Positions 1 to 7,386 of a DNA stretch of 64,000 bases are shown in pieces. The position numbers were made by a program, and so were the translations under genes. The stretch covers positions 496,001 to 560,000 of the forward strand of contig NZ_JAKQZG010000001.1 of the NCBI RefSeq assembly GCF_024359545.1, read 5' to 3'. Numbering within the stretch: the first letter of the stretch is position 1; every line of letters starts with the position of its first letter. This stretch comes from Jiella marina. GTDB taxonomy: Bacteria; Pseudomonadota; Alphaproteobacteria; Rhizobiales; Rhizobiaceae. Below the pieces are notes generated by a model that was given only the letters and a program-made list of their open reading frames with translations, was not told where the DNA came from and searched no databases.

Positions 1-1
1 G

Positions 2-466
2 ACGACGCTTCAGGATTTCGCCAATGTCGAGCGACTGTCGCTCGGGATCGACGGCAACGCCTTGGCGGGCACGGCGAACATGTTCGAACAGATGCGTCTG
101 CTCGCCCTGACGTCATCAGGGGCCGCAGGCGACGAGCTGATCGTCTCGCCGCGCCGGCTTCTGGAAATGGCCACGATCGAGGGCGCGCGGTCGCTGGGCC
201 TTGCAGATCGGATCGGCTCGATCGAGCCGGGCAAGGCCGCGGACCTCATCGCGATCGATCCAGACGCCATCAATCTGCAGCCCTATGACGGCGGCGATCC
301 GTCCGCCCTCCTCGTCTACTCCGCGCAACCGCGCAATGTCCGCATGGTGATGGTGGCCGGGGAAAGGCTCAAATCCGACCACGAAATGACGCGGGCCGAC
401 ATGGATGCGGCCCAGCAGGAAGCCCGGCGATCGATCGAAGCCATACGCGGGCGCGTCGGCGACTGA
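2..466 (+). CDS. Amidohydrolase-family protein, C-terminal part (5' end outside window)
   Basis: About 154 residues of the C-terminal part of a metal-dependent amidohydrolase/deaminase are visible, in a frame open from the first bases of the window. The section LGIDGNALAGTANMFEQ followed by LEMATIEGARSLGLADRIGS and the IEPGKAADLIAID signature is the classic end of the TIM barrel (metal-binding Asp region) and the return to the small beta-sandwich domain. These features occur in cytosine, guanine, chlorotriazine and S-adenosylhomocysteine/methylthioadenosine deaminases. The substrate cannot be told from this fragment because the HxH metal site lies upstream of the window. A 301-base gap separates it from the next gene, which is on the opposite strand. 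Confidence 0.85.
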   Translation, partial: TTLQDFANVERLSLGIDGNALAGTANMFEQMRLLALTSSGAAGDELIVSPRRLLEMATIEGARSLGLADRIGSIEPGKAADLIAIDPDAINLQPYDGGDPSALLVYSAQPRNVRMVMVAGERLKSDHEMTRADMDAAQQEARRSIEAIRGRVGD

Positions 467-767
467 GATCGCAGCCGCGTCAGATTTGACGACGGGCTGC
501 CCTTGGAACCATCGGAGATGGAACGTTCCGAAAACACCGTGATTGGACTTCGACCCTCGGTGACAAATCACCGATCGACGACGAACGAAGCCTCGTAGCC
601 GCATTCCAGGCTGTACGCCCCTGATTGTCCGCGAACAGGAGAGAACTCCATACTCACTGGGGCGACCGACGCGACCGAGGACAAGACACGTCCCCAGCAC
701 TCATCCGTGGCCCTGCCGGAGGTCCGCAACCGATCACCTAATTGGGATGCTGTCTTCGCAAGTCGGG
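467..767. other. Intergenic stretch between convergent genes
   Basis: I see no convincing gene, RNA or strong hairpin here. Short open frames on both strands lack coding features and are overlapped by stops in the other frames. It separates the ends of two convergent genes (amidohydrolase and LysR regulator). Confidence 0.5.
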
Positions 768-1679
768 CTACGCGCCGCGCGCTGATGCCCTTCCGAAGTC
801 CCGCGCCATGTCGACGAAGGCGCGGAACGCAGCGGACGGGTTCTTGCGTCCTGGATAGTAGATGCACAGCGGTGCGGTTGGCGGGGTCCAGTCCTGAAGC
901 ACGCGTTCGAGGCGCCCGCCCGCAATTTCGTCGCGTATGTCGGCTTCCATGAAGAAGCCGATGCCGATGCCTTCGGCAACGGCGATCCGGGCAAGCGACG
1001 ATTCGTCAAGAGTGATGGGGCCGTCGACGTCGATCTGGATCGGCTCCCCATCCCTCTCGAAGTGCCAGCGATAGGGCGCGCCATTCGGCATTCGGATGCG
1101 GATGCATCGATGAGCCAGAAGATCGGGTGGTACCTGCGGTCTTCCATGCGCCTCGAAGTAAGACGGGGTTGCGACGACGGCGAAACTGCGAGGCGCGCCG
1201 ACCGGGACGGCGATCATGTCGCTCGGCACCAGATCAGCAGCGCCAATGCCCAGATCGAAACCTTCGGCGACGATGTCGACGATGCGCCCCTCGGTGACGA
1301 GATCGACATGGACCTGCGGATAGCGCCGCAGGAAAGTCAGGACGAGCAGCGCCAGGATCTCGCGGGCGCCCGAGGCAAAAGCATTGATGCGCAGGGTTCC
1401 GGTCGGCGTCGCCTGCTGCGAGCGGGCCGTCAGCATCGCATCCCTGATGTCGCGGACGGCCGGCGCCACCTGCTCAACGAAGGTTCGACCGGCGTCCGTC
1501 AGCGAGACGCTGCGCGTGGTGCGGTTGAACAGCCTGACGCCGAGCTCCCGTTCGATCTTTCCGATCGCATTGCTGAGCGCCGTTGTCGAAAGCCCGAGTT
1601 CGGGCGCCGCAGCTCGGAAGGACCCGCGCGCCGCGATCGCCAGCACCGCTTCGAGCTCGATCAGTCCCTGTCGCGCCAT
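768..1679 (-). CDS. LysR-family transcriptional regulator
   Basis: A 303-residue LysR-type regulator of normal family length. Residues 1-60 form the winged HTH ([16 protein letters not shown], then [28 protein letters not shown]), and the rest is the periplasmic-binding-like effector domain ([26 protein letters not shown]). I chose the ATG at 1679 because it starts with [15 protein letters not shown], which aligns with the family start; the frame stays open another 63 codons upstream without looking like protein. It is divergent from the SnoaL-like/SDR pair, so it probably controls those genes from the 134-base shared intergenic region. The effector is unknown. Confidence 0.9.
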   Translation of the reverse strand: MARQGLIELEAVLAIAARGSFRAAAPELGLSTTALSNAIGKIERELGVRLFNRTTRSVSLTDAGRTFVEQVAPAVRDIRDAMLTARSQQATPTGTLRINAFASGAREILALLVLTFLRRYPQVHVDLVTEGRIVDIVAEGFDLGIGAADLVPSDMIAVPVGAPRSFAVVATPSYFEAHGRPQVPPDLLAHRCIRIRMPNGAPYRWHFERDGEPIQIDVDGPITLDESSLARIAVAEGIGIGFFMEADIRDEIAGGRLERVLQDWTPPTAPLCIYYPGRKNPSAAFRAFVDMARDFGRASARGA

Positions 1680-1813
1680 TGTCCTGCTTTCCGCAATCTC
1701 ACATCCCGCTTTGTCCCCGTTATTACGACAAAGGTCCAGCCTTAGATTGCTGCCATCGAAGCCGGACCGCCGAGGTTCCGGCCTCCACGATTTCAAAGAG
1801 ATGGAGATTTGAC

Positions 1814-2143
1814 ATGGCCATGCAGCTACCCGAGCCGATCGCCGCCTATTTCGAAGCCGACCGGACAAGAAACGCCGACGCCGTGGCTGAGTGTTTTACC
1901 GAGAACGCCGTGGTGAAAGACGAGCACAAGACGCACCACGGGCGACAGGCGATCCGTCATTGGAAGTCGGAGGCGTCGACCCAGTTTTCCTACACGGTCG
2001 AACCATTTGCGATCGAGGCCGATGGAGATCGCACGGTGGTGACGAGCCAGCTCGTGGGCGACTTCCCCGGCAGTCCGCTGGACCTTCGGTATTTCTTCGT
2101 TCTTCAGGACGAGAGGATCGCCGAACTGGAGATCGTGCCGTGA
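1814..2143 (+). CDS. SnoaL-like (NTF2 fold) protein
   Basis: A 109-residue single-domain protein starting [20 protein letters not shown]. The pattern (helix, [17 protein letters not shown], a GRQAIRHW segment, long beta strands, [19 protein letters not shown]) is that of the nuclear transport factor 2/SnoaL superfamily, small cone-shaped domains used as hydrolases, isomerases or binding proteins. Its stop codon overlaps a GTG (2140) and lies 8 bases before the ATG of a short-chain dehydrogenase, an arrangement often seen where both act on the same small molecule. The divergent LysR gene is the likely regulator. The substrate is unknown. Confidence 0.85.
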   Translation: MAMQLPEPIAAYFEADRTRNADAVAECFTENAVVKDEHKTHHGRQAIRHWKSEASTQFSYTVEPFAIEADGDRTVVTSQLVGDFPGSPLDLRYFFVLQDERIAELEIVP

Positions 2144-2151
2144 TCCCGTTC

Positions 2152-2922
2152 ATGTCACTGGAAGGCAAACGCGCCCTCGTCACGTCGGGGACGCGGGGGG
2201 CCGGGGCCGCGACGGTCAGGCTGTTTCGCGAACTCGGGGCGAAGGTGCTGACCAGCGCCCGTCGCAAGCCTGACACGCTTGACGACGACGTCCAATTCGT
2301 CGCGGCGGATCTGACCTCGGCCGAAGGCTGCGAGACCTTGGCCGCCGCCGTCTCGGATCGTCTCGGCGGCGTGGACATCGTCGTGCACATGCTCGGGGGA
2401 TAGTCGGCACCCGCCGGTGGCTTCGCGGCGCCCGGCGATGGCACGTGGATGCGCGAGCTGAACCTCAACCTGATGCCGGCAGTGCGGCTTGATCGAGCCC
2501 TGCTGCCAGATATGCTCGCCCGGGATGGGGGTGTCATCATTCACGTGACCTCCATCCAGCGGACGATGCCGCTACCGGAGGCGACGACCGCCTACGCCGC
2601 GGCAAAGGCTGCGCTCTCGACCTACAGCAAAGCCCTGTCGAAAGAGGTTTCGCCAAAGGGTGTGCGTGTCGTTCGCGTCTCGCCGGGCTGGATCGAAACC
2701 GAGGCCGCTGTCGAGCTTGCCGAGCGTCTTGGGACCGAGGCCGGTGCGGATGTCGAAGAAGGCAAACGCATGATCATGGCCTCGCTCGGCGGCATCCCGA
2801 TCGGGCGGCCGACCTCGCCCGAAGAAGTCGCAAGCCTGATCGCCTTCCTCGCCTCTGATCGTGCCGGCAGCGTTACGGGCTCGGAGTTCGTCATCGACGG
2901 CGGCACGGTCCCGACGGTCTGA
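2152..2922 (+). pseudogene. Short-chain dehydrogenase/reductase interrupted by an in-frame amber stop
   Basis: The reading frame encodes a complete SDR of about 256 residues except for a TAG codon at 2401-2403. Before it are the N-terminal Rossmann strand ([20 protein letters not shown]), DLTS and [10 protein letters not shown]. After it the same frame continues with [46 protein letters not shown] (catalytic S, Y and K) and [20 protein letters not shown] up to a normal end. In relatives this point usually reads GGS/GGSSAP, so a TCG to TAG single-base change would explain the stop. A restart at ATG 2449 would give only the C-terminal half without the cofactor site. The start could also be GTG 2140. 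Alternatives are a sequencing error or recent inactivation. Confidence 0.85.
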
Positions 2923-3155
2923 CCCAGAGGCGCCAGGAAATGGCAGGGCATTCTCGGACCAGTCCATTGAGCCGGCCCCACATGAGCGAACTCGCTCGCA
3001 AGTCCTTTGCTGGTGGTCGTTGGCCAAGGGGTCGGCTTCGCCGGTGTCGAGAATGTCGAAGTCGACTTTCCGAGGGCGCGGCGGATACGGAGGCGGCTTC
3101 GATGGCAGGCCTTGCGAACGACACCGGGATTCGCCTGATCGGCCATGGCCTTGCG

Positions 3156-4118
3156 TCAGCCGGGGATGCCGAATTGCTGCCGGTAGGCTGCCGGCGTCAG
3201 GCCGGTCAATTTCCGGAACAGCTTGCGGAACGCCGCGGGGTCGGCATAGCCGACCTCCCAGGCGATACGGTCGACCGGGGTATGCGTCCGTTCCAAGGCC
3301 TGCCGCGCGTTCGCAATGCGGATCTGCTGCAGATATTCCAGCGGTGTGAAGCCCGTTGCAGCGCTGAACCGCCGCAGAAACGTGCGGGTGGTCAACCCCG
3401 CCTGGGCGGGCAGATCCGTGACATTCTGAAGTGTCGCTGCATTGGCATGCATGTGGTGCTGGGCGCTTCGGATCCCGTCGTCGCCATGGTCGAAGCGCGG
3501 CACGAACTGCGCGAAGGGCCGCTGGCTCTGCCGGGGCGGCTCAATCAGCAGGAACCGCGCGGTGGCCAGCATCGTGGCGGGCCCGAGCAGGCGGCTGACC
3601 AGGGTCAGCCCCAGATCGACCCAGGCGAGAATGCCGCCTGCGGTGATGATGTCGCCCTCATCCACCACCATGTGTTCATCGGCAAGATGCACGTTCGGAA
3701 ACCGCTCGGCCAGCTCGCGGGCAAAGGCCCAGTGGGTCGTGGCGCGACGGCCGTCGATCAGACCGGTTTCGGCCAGAACGAAGGCTCCCGCACAGACCGA
3801 GCAGAGCGTCGCCCCGCCGCCGTGCTGGTCGCGCAACCAGCCCGCTGTCGAGGGCGATGGCACCATCCGGTCCGGCATGACGATGCTGGGCGGCGCGATC
3901 ACATGCGTCAGGCGATGCACGCGGCCGGGATGGCTGTCCCATACGCAGGTGACGCCCGTGTCGTCCGCCTGCCAGTGAGAAAGCCGAATCTCGCTTGCGT
4001 CCTCGCCCGCCCATTGCCCCGCAATGCGGAACAGGTCGGTCAGACCGTGGATCGCCGCCAATTGGCAGTCGGGATAGATCAGCAGACCGATTTCGGCTGC
4101 AAGTTTCGGCTGCTGCAT
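3156..4118 (-). CDS. GlxA-family transcriptional regulator (DJ-1/PfpI domain + AraC HTH)
   Basis: About 320 residues with two domains. Residues ~10-190 form a class I glutamine amidotransferase-like/DJ-1 domain (IGLLIYPDCQLAAIHGLTDLF, and the nucleophile-elbow-like LCSVCAGAFVLAETGLIDG). Residues ~225-320 form an AraC/XylS double HTH (LTTRTFLRRFSAATGFTPLE, IAWEVGYADPAAFRKLFRKL, GLTPAAYRQQF). The family includes GlxA and many catabolic regulators; the DJ-1 domain is a sensor. A start 51 bases upstream (4169) is also open. It is divergent from the alpha/beta hydrolase at 4310 and is its likely regulator. Confidence 0.9.
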   Translation of the reverse strand: MQQPKLAAEIGLLIYPDCQLAAIHGLTDLFRIAGQWAGEDASEIRLSHWQADDTGVTCVWDSHPGRVHRLTHVIAPPSIVMPDRMVPSPSTAGWLRDQHGGGATLCSVCAGAFVLAETGLIDGRRATTHWAFARELAERFPNVHLADEHMVVDEGDIITAGGILAWVDLGLTLVSRLLGPATMLATARFLLIEPPRQSQRPFAQFVPRFDHGDDGIRSAQHHMHANAATLQNVTDLPAQAGLTTRTFLRRFSAATGFTPLEYLQQIRIANARQALERTHTPVDRIAWEVGYADPAAFRKLFRKLTGLTPAAYRQQFGIPG

Positions 4119-4309
4119 CCTGGCCGATTTGCCTCTGTTATTGTCGTTTACGCCAATCCCTTTCTGCACCCGGCGAGCTTAACTTGTCCACATCGAACGG
4201 ATGGGCACGGCGACGAACACAGGCCTCGTCCTGATCACCAGATGGACCGCTGCCCCACCGTTCTCACCCTGACCAGCACCGTTTCGATCAACCCCAAGGA
4301 GAATGTGTC

Positions 4310-5140
4310 ATGGCAACGATCAAGACCCAGGACGGGACCAGTCTCTTCTACAAGGACTGGGGCCCTCGCGAGGCACAGCCTGTCGTCTTTCACCACGGCT
4401 GGCCGCTGTCGAGCGACGATTGGGACAACCAGATGCTCTACTTCCTTCAAGAGGGCTACCGCGTCATCGCCCATGACCGGCGGGGCCACGGGCGGTCGGA
4501 TCAGACCGACACGGGCAACGAGATGGACACCTATACGCAGGACGTGGTGGAACTCGTCCGGGCACTGGACCTGAAGAACGCCATCCACATCGGCCACTCC
4601 ACCGGCGGAGGCGAGGTCGTCCGCTATGCGGCCCGGGCCGAAGCCGGTCGCATCGCGAAGGCCGTGCTCATCGGCGCCGTGCCGCCGGTCATGGCCAGGA
4701 CCGAGAGCAATCCCGATGGCATTCCGATCGCGGTGTTCGATGAGTTCCGGACCGCTCTCGTCGCCAATCGGGCGCAGTTCTTCCTGGATGTCCCCTCGGG
4801 TCCGTTCTTCGGCTTCAACCGCGACGGCGCCAAGGTCAGTCAGGGGCAGATCCGGAACTGGTGGCGGCAGGGCATGATGGGCGGCGCCAAGGCGCAATAT
4901 GATTGCATCAAGGCGTTCTCGGAGACCGACTTCAGCGAGGACCTGAAGGCGCTGACCATTCCGGTCCTGTTGATCCACGGCGAGGACGACCAGATCGTGC
5001 CGATCGAGAACTCTGCCCACAAGGCGATCAAGCTCCTGCAGAACGGAACGCTGAAGACCTATCCCGGCCTGTCGCACGCACCGTTCGCGACCCATCCGGA
5101 GGTGATCAACCCCGACATGCTTGCTTTCGCGAAGGCTTGA
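4310..5140 (+). CDS. Alpha/beta hydrolase, non-heme chloroperoxidase (perhydrolase)-like
   Basis: A 276-residue single-domain alpha/beta hydrolase of the cofactor-free chloroperoxidase/aryl esterase type. The oxyanion region is FHHGWPLSSDDWDNQ (27-41), the strand after it VIAHDRRGHGRSDQ, the nucleophile Ser97 lies in GHSTGGG, and the acid and base are Asp226/227 (HGEDDQIVP) and His256 (GLSHAPFATHP). These enzymes hydrolyse esters or lactones and can form peracids. The ATG at 4310 is preceded by an AAGGAG ribosome-binding site. A strong terminator follows 13 bases after the stop, so this is a single-gene transcript, divergent from the GlxA-type regulator. Confidence 0.93.
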   Translation: MATIKTQDGTSLFYKDWGPREAQPVVFHHGWPLSSDDWDNQMLYFLQEGYRVIAHDRRGHGRSDQTDTGNEMDTYTQDVVELVRALDLKNAIHIGHSTGGGEVVRYAARAEAGRIAKAVLIGAVPPVMARTESNPDGIPIAVFDEFRTALVANRAQFFLDVPSGPFFGFNRDGAKVSQGQIRNWWRQGMMGGAKAQYDCIKAFSETDFSEDLKALTIPVLLIHGEDDQIVPIENSAHKAIKLLQNGTLKTYPGLSHAPFATHPEVINPDMLAFAKA

Positions 5141-5153
5141 TCGGCCAACCAAG

Positions 5154-5180
5154 GGGGCGGGATTACTTCCCGCCCCGTTT
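5154..5180 (+). terminator. Rho-independent terminator of the alpha/beta hydrolase gene
   Basis: A perfect 9-bp stem (GGGGCGGGA / TCCCGCCCC) with a TTACT loop is followed by GTTT, starting 13 bases after the stop codon. Confidence 0.85.
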
Positions 5181-5388
5181 CACGATCGAGGATACGTGAG
5201 AAAGCTGCGGACGGCAGTGCCGCTTACCGCGGCCGATGCGCCCCCCGGGGTCGAGCGGCCGCCGGGCTTGGGGGCGTGCTCACAGCCTTTTTCGCCTCGC
5301 CTGTGGACGAGCCGTGCTTGGAAGGCAGTTTATTTTTATCCTGCTCGGTATAAAAAGCCTTGATCCTTTTTTCAGCGCCATCTATCTA

Positions 5389-5405
5389 TTGACTACCGAT
5401 CGGTA
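5389..5405 (+). promoter_or_regulatory. Palindromic operator next to a TTGACT box, upstream of the efflux locus
   Basis: TACCGATCGGTA (5394-5405) is a perfect 12-bp palindrome abutting TTGACT (5389-5394), in an AT-rich stretch (5330-5425) of otherwise GC-rich DNA. TetR-family regulators of RND pumps commonly bind such palindromes at the -35 box. It lies 80 bases before the small secreted protein and 0.6 kb before the membrane-fusion gene; the TetR gene is at 10696. I do not see a clean -10 box at the expected distance, so promoter identity is less sure than the palindrome. The rest of the gap 5181-5485 shows nothing else. Confidence 0.6.
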
Positions 5406-5485
5406 CAAATAATGCCGATCATATTCTCGAGGCCTCCGACCGTGATGGAGAGACCTCGTGCGACTTTCATTCAAAGGACACGATC

Positions 5486-5797
5486 ATGCCTCGTCTTCTC
5501 ACTGCCAGCGCAGTTGCGCTCGTCCTGTTCGGTAGCTCGCTGGCTTCGGCCCAAAATGTGCCCGGCTCGGAAGCCAGCATCCGCGCCAGTGATTCCGCGG
5601 AACGGCAGAAGGTTGCCGCTGGGTATCGAGACGCCGCCGCCTCATCATCTTCGCCTCGCAACACGACCTACGGCTATGGCTTTCCCACCGCCAGTCAGCG
5701 TTCGTTCGGCATTCCCGGATCCGACGCTTCGCGAAAGCGGGCAGAAGAAGCCGCCCGCGCGAGCGTCCTGAAGCCCCGGGGCGCCGGCGGCTTCTGA
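5486..5797 (+). CDS. Small secreted protein of unknown function
   Basis: A 103-residue protein with an N-terminal signal peptide (MPRLLTASAVALVLFGSSLASAQ, cleavage expected after ASA). The mature part is hydrophilic and low in complexity, rich in Ser, Ala, Arg and Gly, and ends KPRGAGGF; I recognise no domain. The ATG follows an AAAGGA ribosome-binding site. It sits directly behind the palindromic operator and is closed by a hairpin, so it may be the first, separately terminated gene under the same TetR control as the RND pump. Small DUF4148-like periplasmic proteins have a similar look, but I cannot assign a family. Confidence 0.6.
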   Translation: MPRLLTASAVALVLFGSSLASAQNVPGSEASIRASDSAERQKVAAGYRDAAASSSSPRNTTYGYGFPTASQRSFGIPGSDASRKRAEEAARASVLKPRGAGGF

Positions 5798-5826
5798 CTG
5801 CTGCAACCTGTTGGCACCCTCGTTCC

Positions 5827-5854
5827 CGTTCGGGCGCATATCCGCGCCCGAACG
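5827..5854 (+). terminator. Hairpin after the small secreted protein gene
   Basis: CGTTCGGGCGC / GCGCCCGAACG form a perfect 11-bp stem with a 6-base loop, 29 bases after the stop codon. No T-run follows, so it may be an intrinsic terminator of weak form or an mRNA-stabilising hairpin. Confidence 0.55.
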
Positions 5855-6014
5855 GCATCATCCTTGCCCTCGCCCCCTTCGCGTTTGGCCGCGTCGCCCG
5901 ACAGTGTCGGTAGGCCGCCTCGGCCATCAAGCTGAGGGCGATGCCTCGAACCATCCGGTTCAACACTCGCAGCCAGTCGCCGCGGGGTCTCATAATTCTT
6001 CGGTGAAGGTTCCC

Positions 6015-7202
6015 ATGAAACGCACAGTCTTTCGTCGGCTCCTGTGGAGTTCGAGCTTTGCCTTGGTGATGGTTGGGGCTGTGGCTACCGTGGCCACGAA
6101 CGAGCCCGAGCACGCAATCGCGAGCGAGACCTCGCCGCCACCCACCGCAGTCGAGGTTTCCGTTGCAGAGGTGAAGCCGCGCTCGGTCACACTCTGGAAG
6201 GAGTTTTCCGGACGGCTCGAACCGGTCGAGCGGGTCGAGATCCGGCCCCGGGTTGCCGGTGCCATCGAAGCCTTCCACTTTCGCGAAGGCGCACTGGTGA
6301 AGAAGGGCGACCTCCTCGCCACCATCGATCCGGCGCCCTATCAGGCGGCCGTCGCACGCGCCCGGGCCGAAGTCGAAGCGGCCGAGGCGCAGGTCCGTCT
6401 GGCCGAGATCGAGGTCAGGCGCGCCACATCGCTGGTGACGTCTCGCACCGTCTCTCAAAGCTCGCTCGACCAGCGATCGAGCGACTACGACCAGGCCGTT
6501 GCCAACGCTGAAGCGGCGAAGGCCGCATTGCGAACCGCTGAGCTCGATCTCGGCTATACAGAAGTCCGCGCTCCGATCGACGGTCGCATCGGCCAGATCG
6601 CGGTGACCGCCGGCAATCTCGTGGCCGCGGGGCTTTCGTCCCCGGCGCTGACCACAATGGTCTCGGTTGATCCGATCTATGCTGGATTCGACGTCAATGC
6701 CGGCGACGTCGCCGAGCTACTTTCCGCCCTGCCCGATCAGGACGGCCCGCTGCCCGCCTATGGCGACATCCCGGTCGAGGTACAGAGGTTCGACGTCAAG
6801 GGCGAACAGAAGCCGGTCCAGGGCCATGTCCAGCTCATCGGCAACGAGGTCGATCCCAACAGCGGGACCTTGCGGATACGGGCCGCGCTCGACAATCCCA
6901 GAGGATCGCTGGTTCCCGGCGAATTCGTCCGCATCCGCCTCGGTCAGCCGAAACCCGAGGAGAGACTGCTGATCAGCGAACGCTCCGTCGGCACGGATCA
7001 GGACCGCAAATATGTGCTCGTCGTCGGCACGGACCATAAGGTCGAATACCGCACGGTCGAACTCGGCGCCTCGGTCGATGGCCTGCGCGTCGTCGCCGAT
7101 GGCCTCAAACCCGGCGAGCAGATCGTCGCGGAGGGAATCCAGTCCCTCCTCCCCGGCACACTCGTCGACCCTGAACCCGTCGCGTTGGCCTCCGCCCGAT
7201 GA
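6015..7202 (+). CDS. RND efflux periplasmic adaptor (membrane-fusion protein, AcrA/MexA type)
   Basis: A 395-residue adaptor that links an inner-membrane RND pump to an outer-membrane channel. It starts with a signal or membrane anchor (MKRTVFRRLLWSSSFALVMV). It then shows the first half of the lipoyl domain (EIRPRVAGAIEAFHFREGALVKKG), a coiled-coil hairpin rich in Ala/Glu/Arg (~105-165), the second lipoyl half (LDLGYTEVRAPIDGRIG), the beta-barrel domain (VDPNSGTLRIRAALDNP, LVPGEFVRIRL) and the membrane-proximal domain (GLKPGEQIVAEGIQSLLPG). There is no lipobox cysteine. ATG 6015 was chosen over the longer open frame because the signal peptide begins there, preceded by GAAGG. It precedes the pump gene by 184 bases that contain a strong hairpin. 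Confidence 0.95.
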   Translation: MKRTVFRRLLWSSSFALVMVGAVATVATNEPEHAIASETSPPPTAVEVSVAEVKPRSVTLWKEFSGRLEPVERVEIRPRVAGAIEAFHFREGALVKKGDLLATIDPAPYQAAVARARAEVEAAEAQVRLAEIEVRRATSLVTSRTVSQSSLDQRSSDYDQAVANAEAAKAALRTAELDLGYTEVRAPIDGRIGQIAVTAGNLVAAGLSSPALTTMVSVDPIYAGFDVNAGDVAELLSALPDQDGPLPAYGDIPVEVQRFDVKGEQKPVQGHVQLIGNEVDPNSGTLRIRAALDNPRGSLVPGEFVRIRLGQPKPEERLLISERSVGTDQDRKYVLVVGTDHKVEYRTVELGASVDGLRVVADGLKPGEQIVAEGIQSLLPGTLVDPEPVALASAR

Positions 7203-7218
7203 GTCCGCGACGGCGTTA

Positions 7219-7254
7219 GACGGTCCGGCTCTTCCCCCCAGGAGCCGGACCGTC
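7219..7254 (+). terminator. Strong inverted repeat between adaptor and RND pump genes
   Basis: GACGGTCCGGCTC and its exact complement form a 13-bp stem with a 10-base C-rich loop, 17 bases after the adaptor stop. There is no long T-run. In an operon this may partly end transcription or protect the upstream mRNA, allowing unequal amounts of adaptor and pump. Confidence 0.6.
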
Positions 7255-7386
7255 GTTCCGCAATCAAGACAAGTGCTTCGTCACCCGCCCTGCCCGCCGT
7301 CACACCTGCCTCGGCGAGCGTTGGATATCTGGCGTCCATCCCTCGTGCCCTAGCACGGCAACGCCCCGGCGATCCGGAGAGATTCC

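Noticed and set aside
2940-4574. A 544-codon plus-strand frame across the GlxA-type regulator and hydrolase start
   Set aside because: It is antisense to a clear AraC-type gene and out of frame with the chloroperoxidase-like gene; no domain and low-complexity content.
7219-7254. The hairpin read as proof that adaptor and pump are separate transcripts
   Set aside because: It lacks a T-run and no promoter is evident in the remaining 132 bases; it may only modulate expression.
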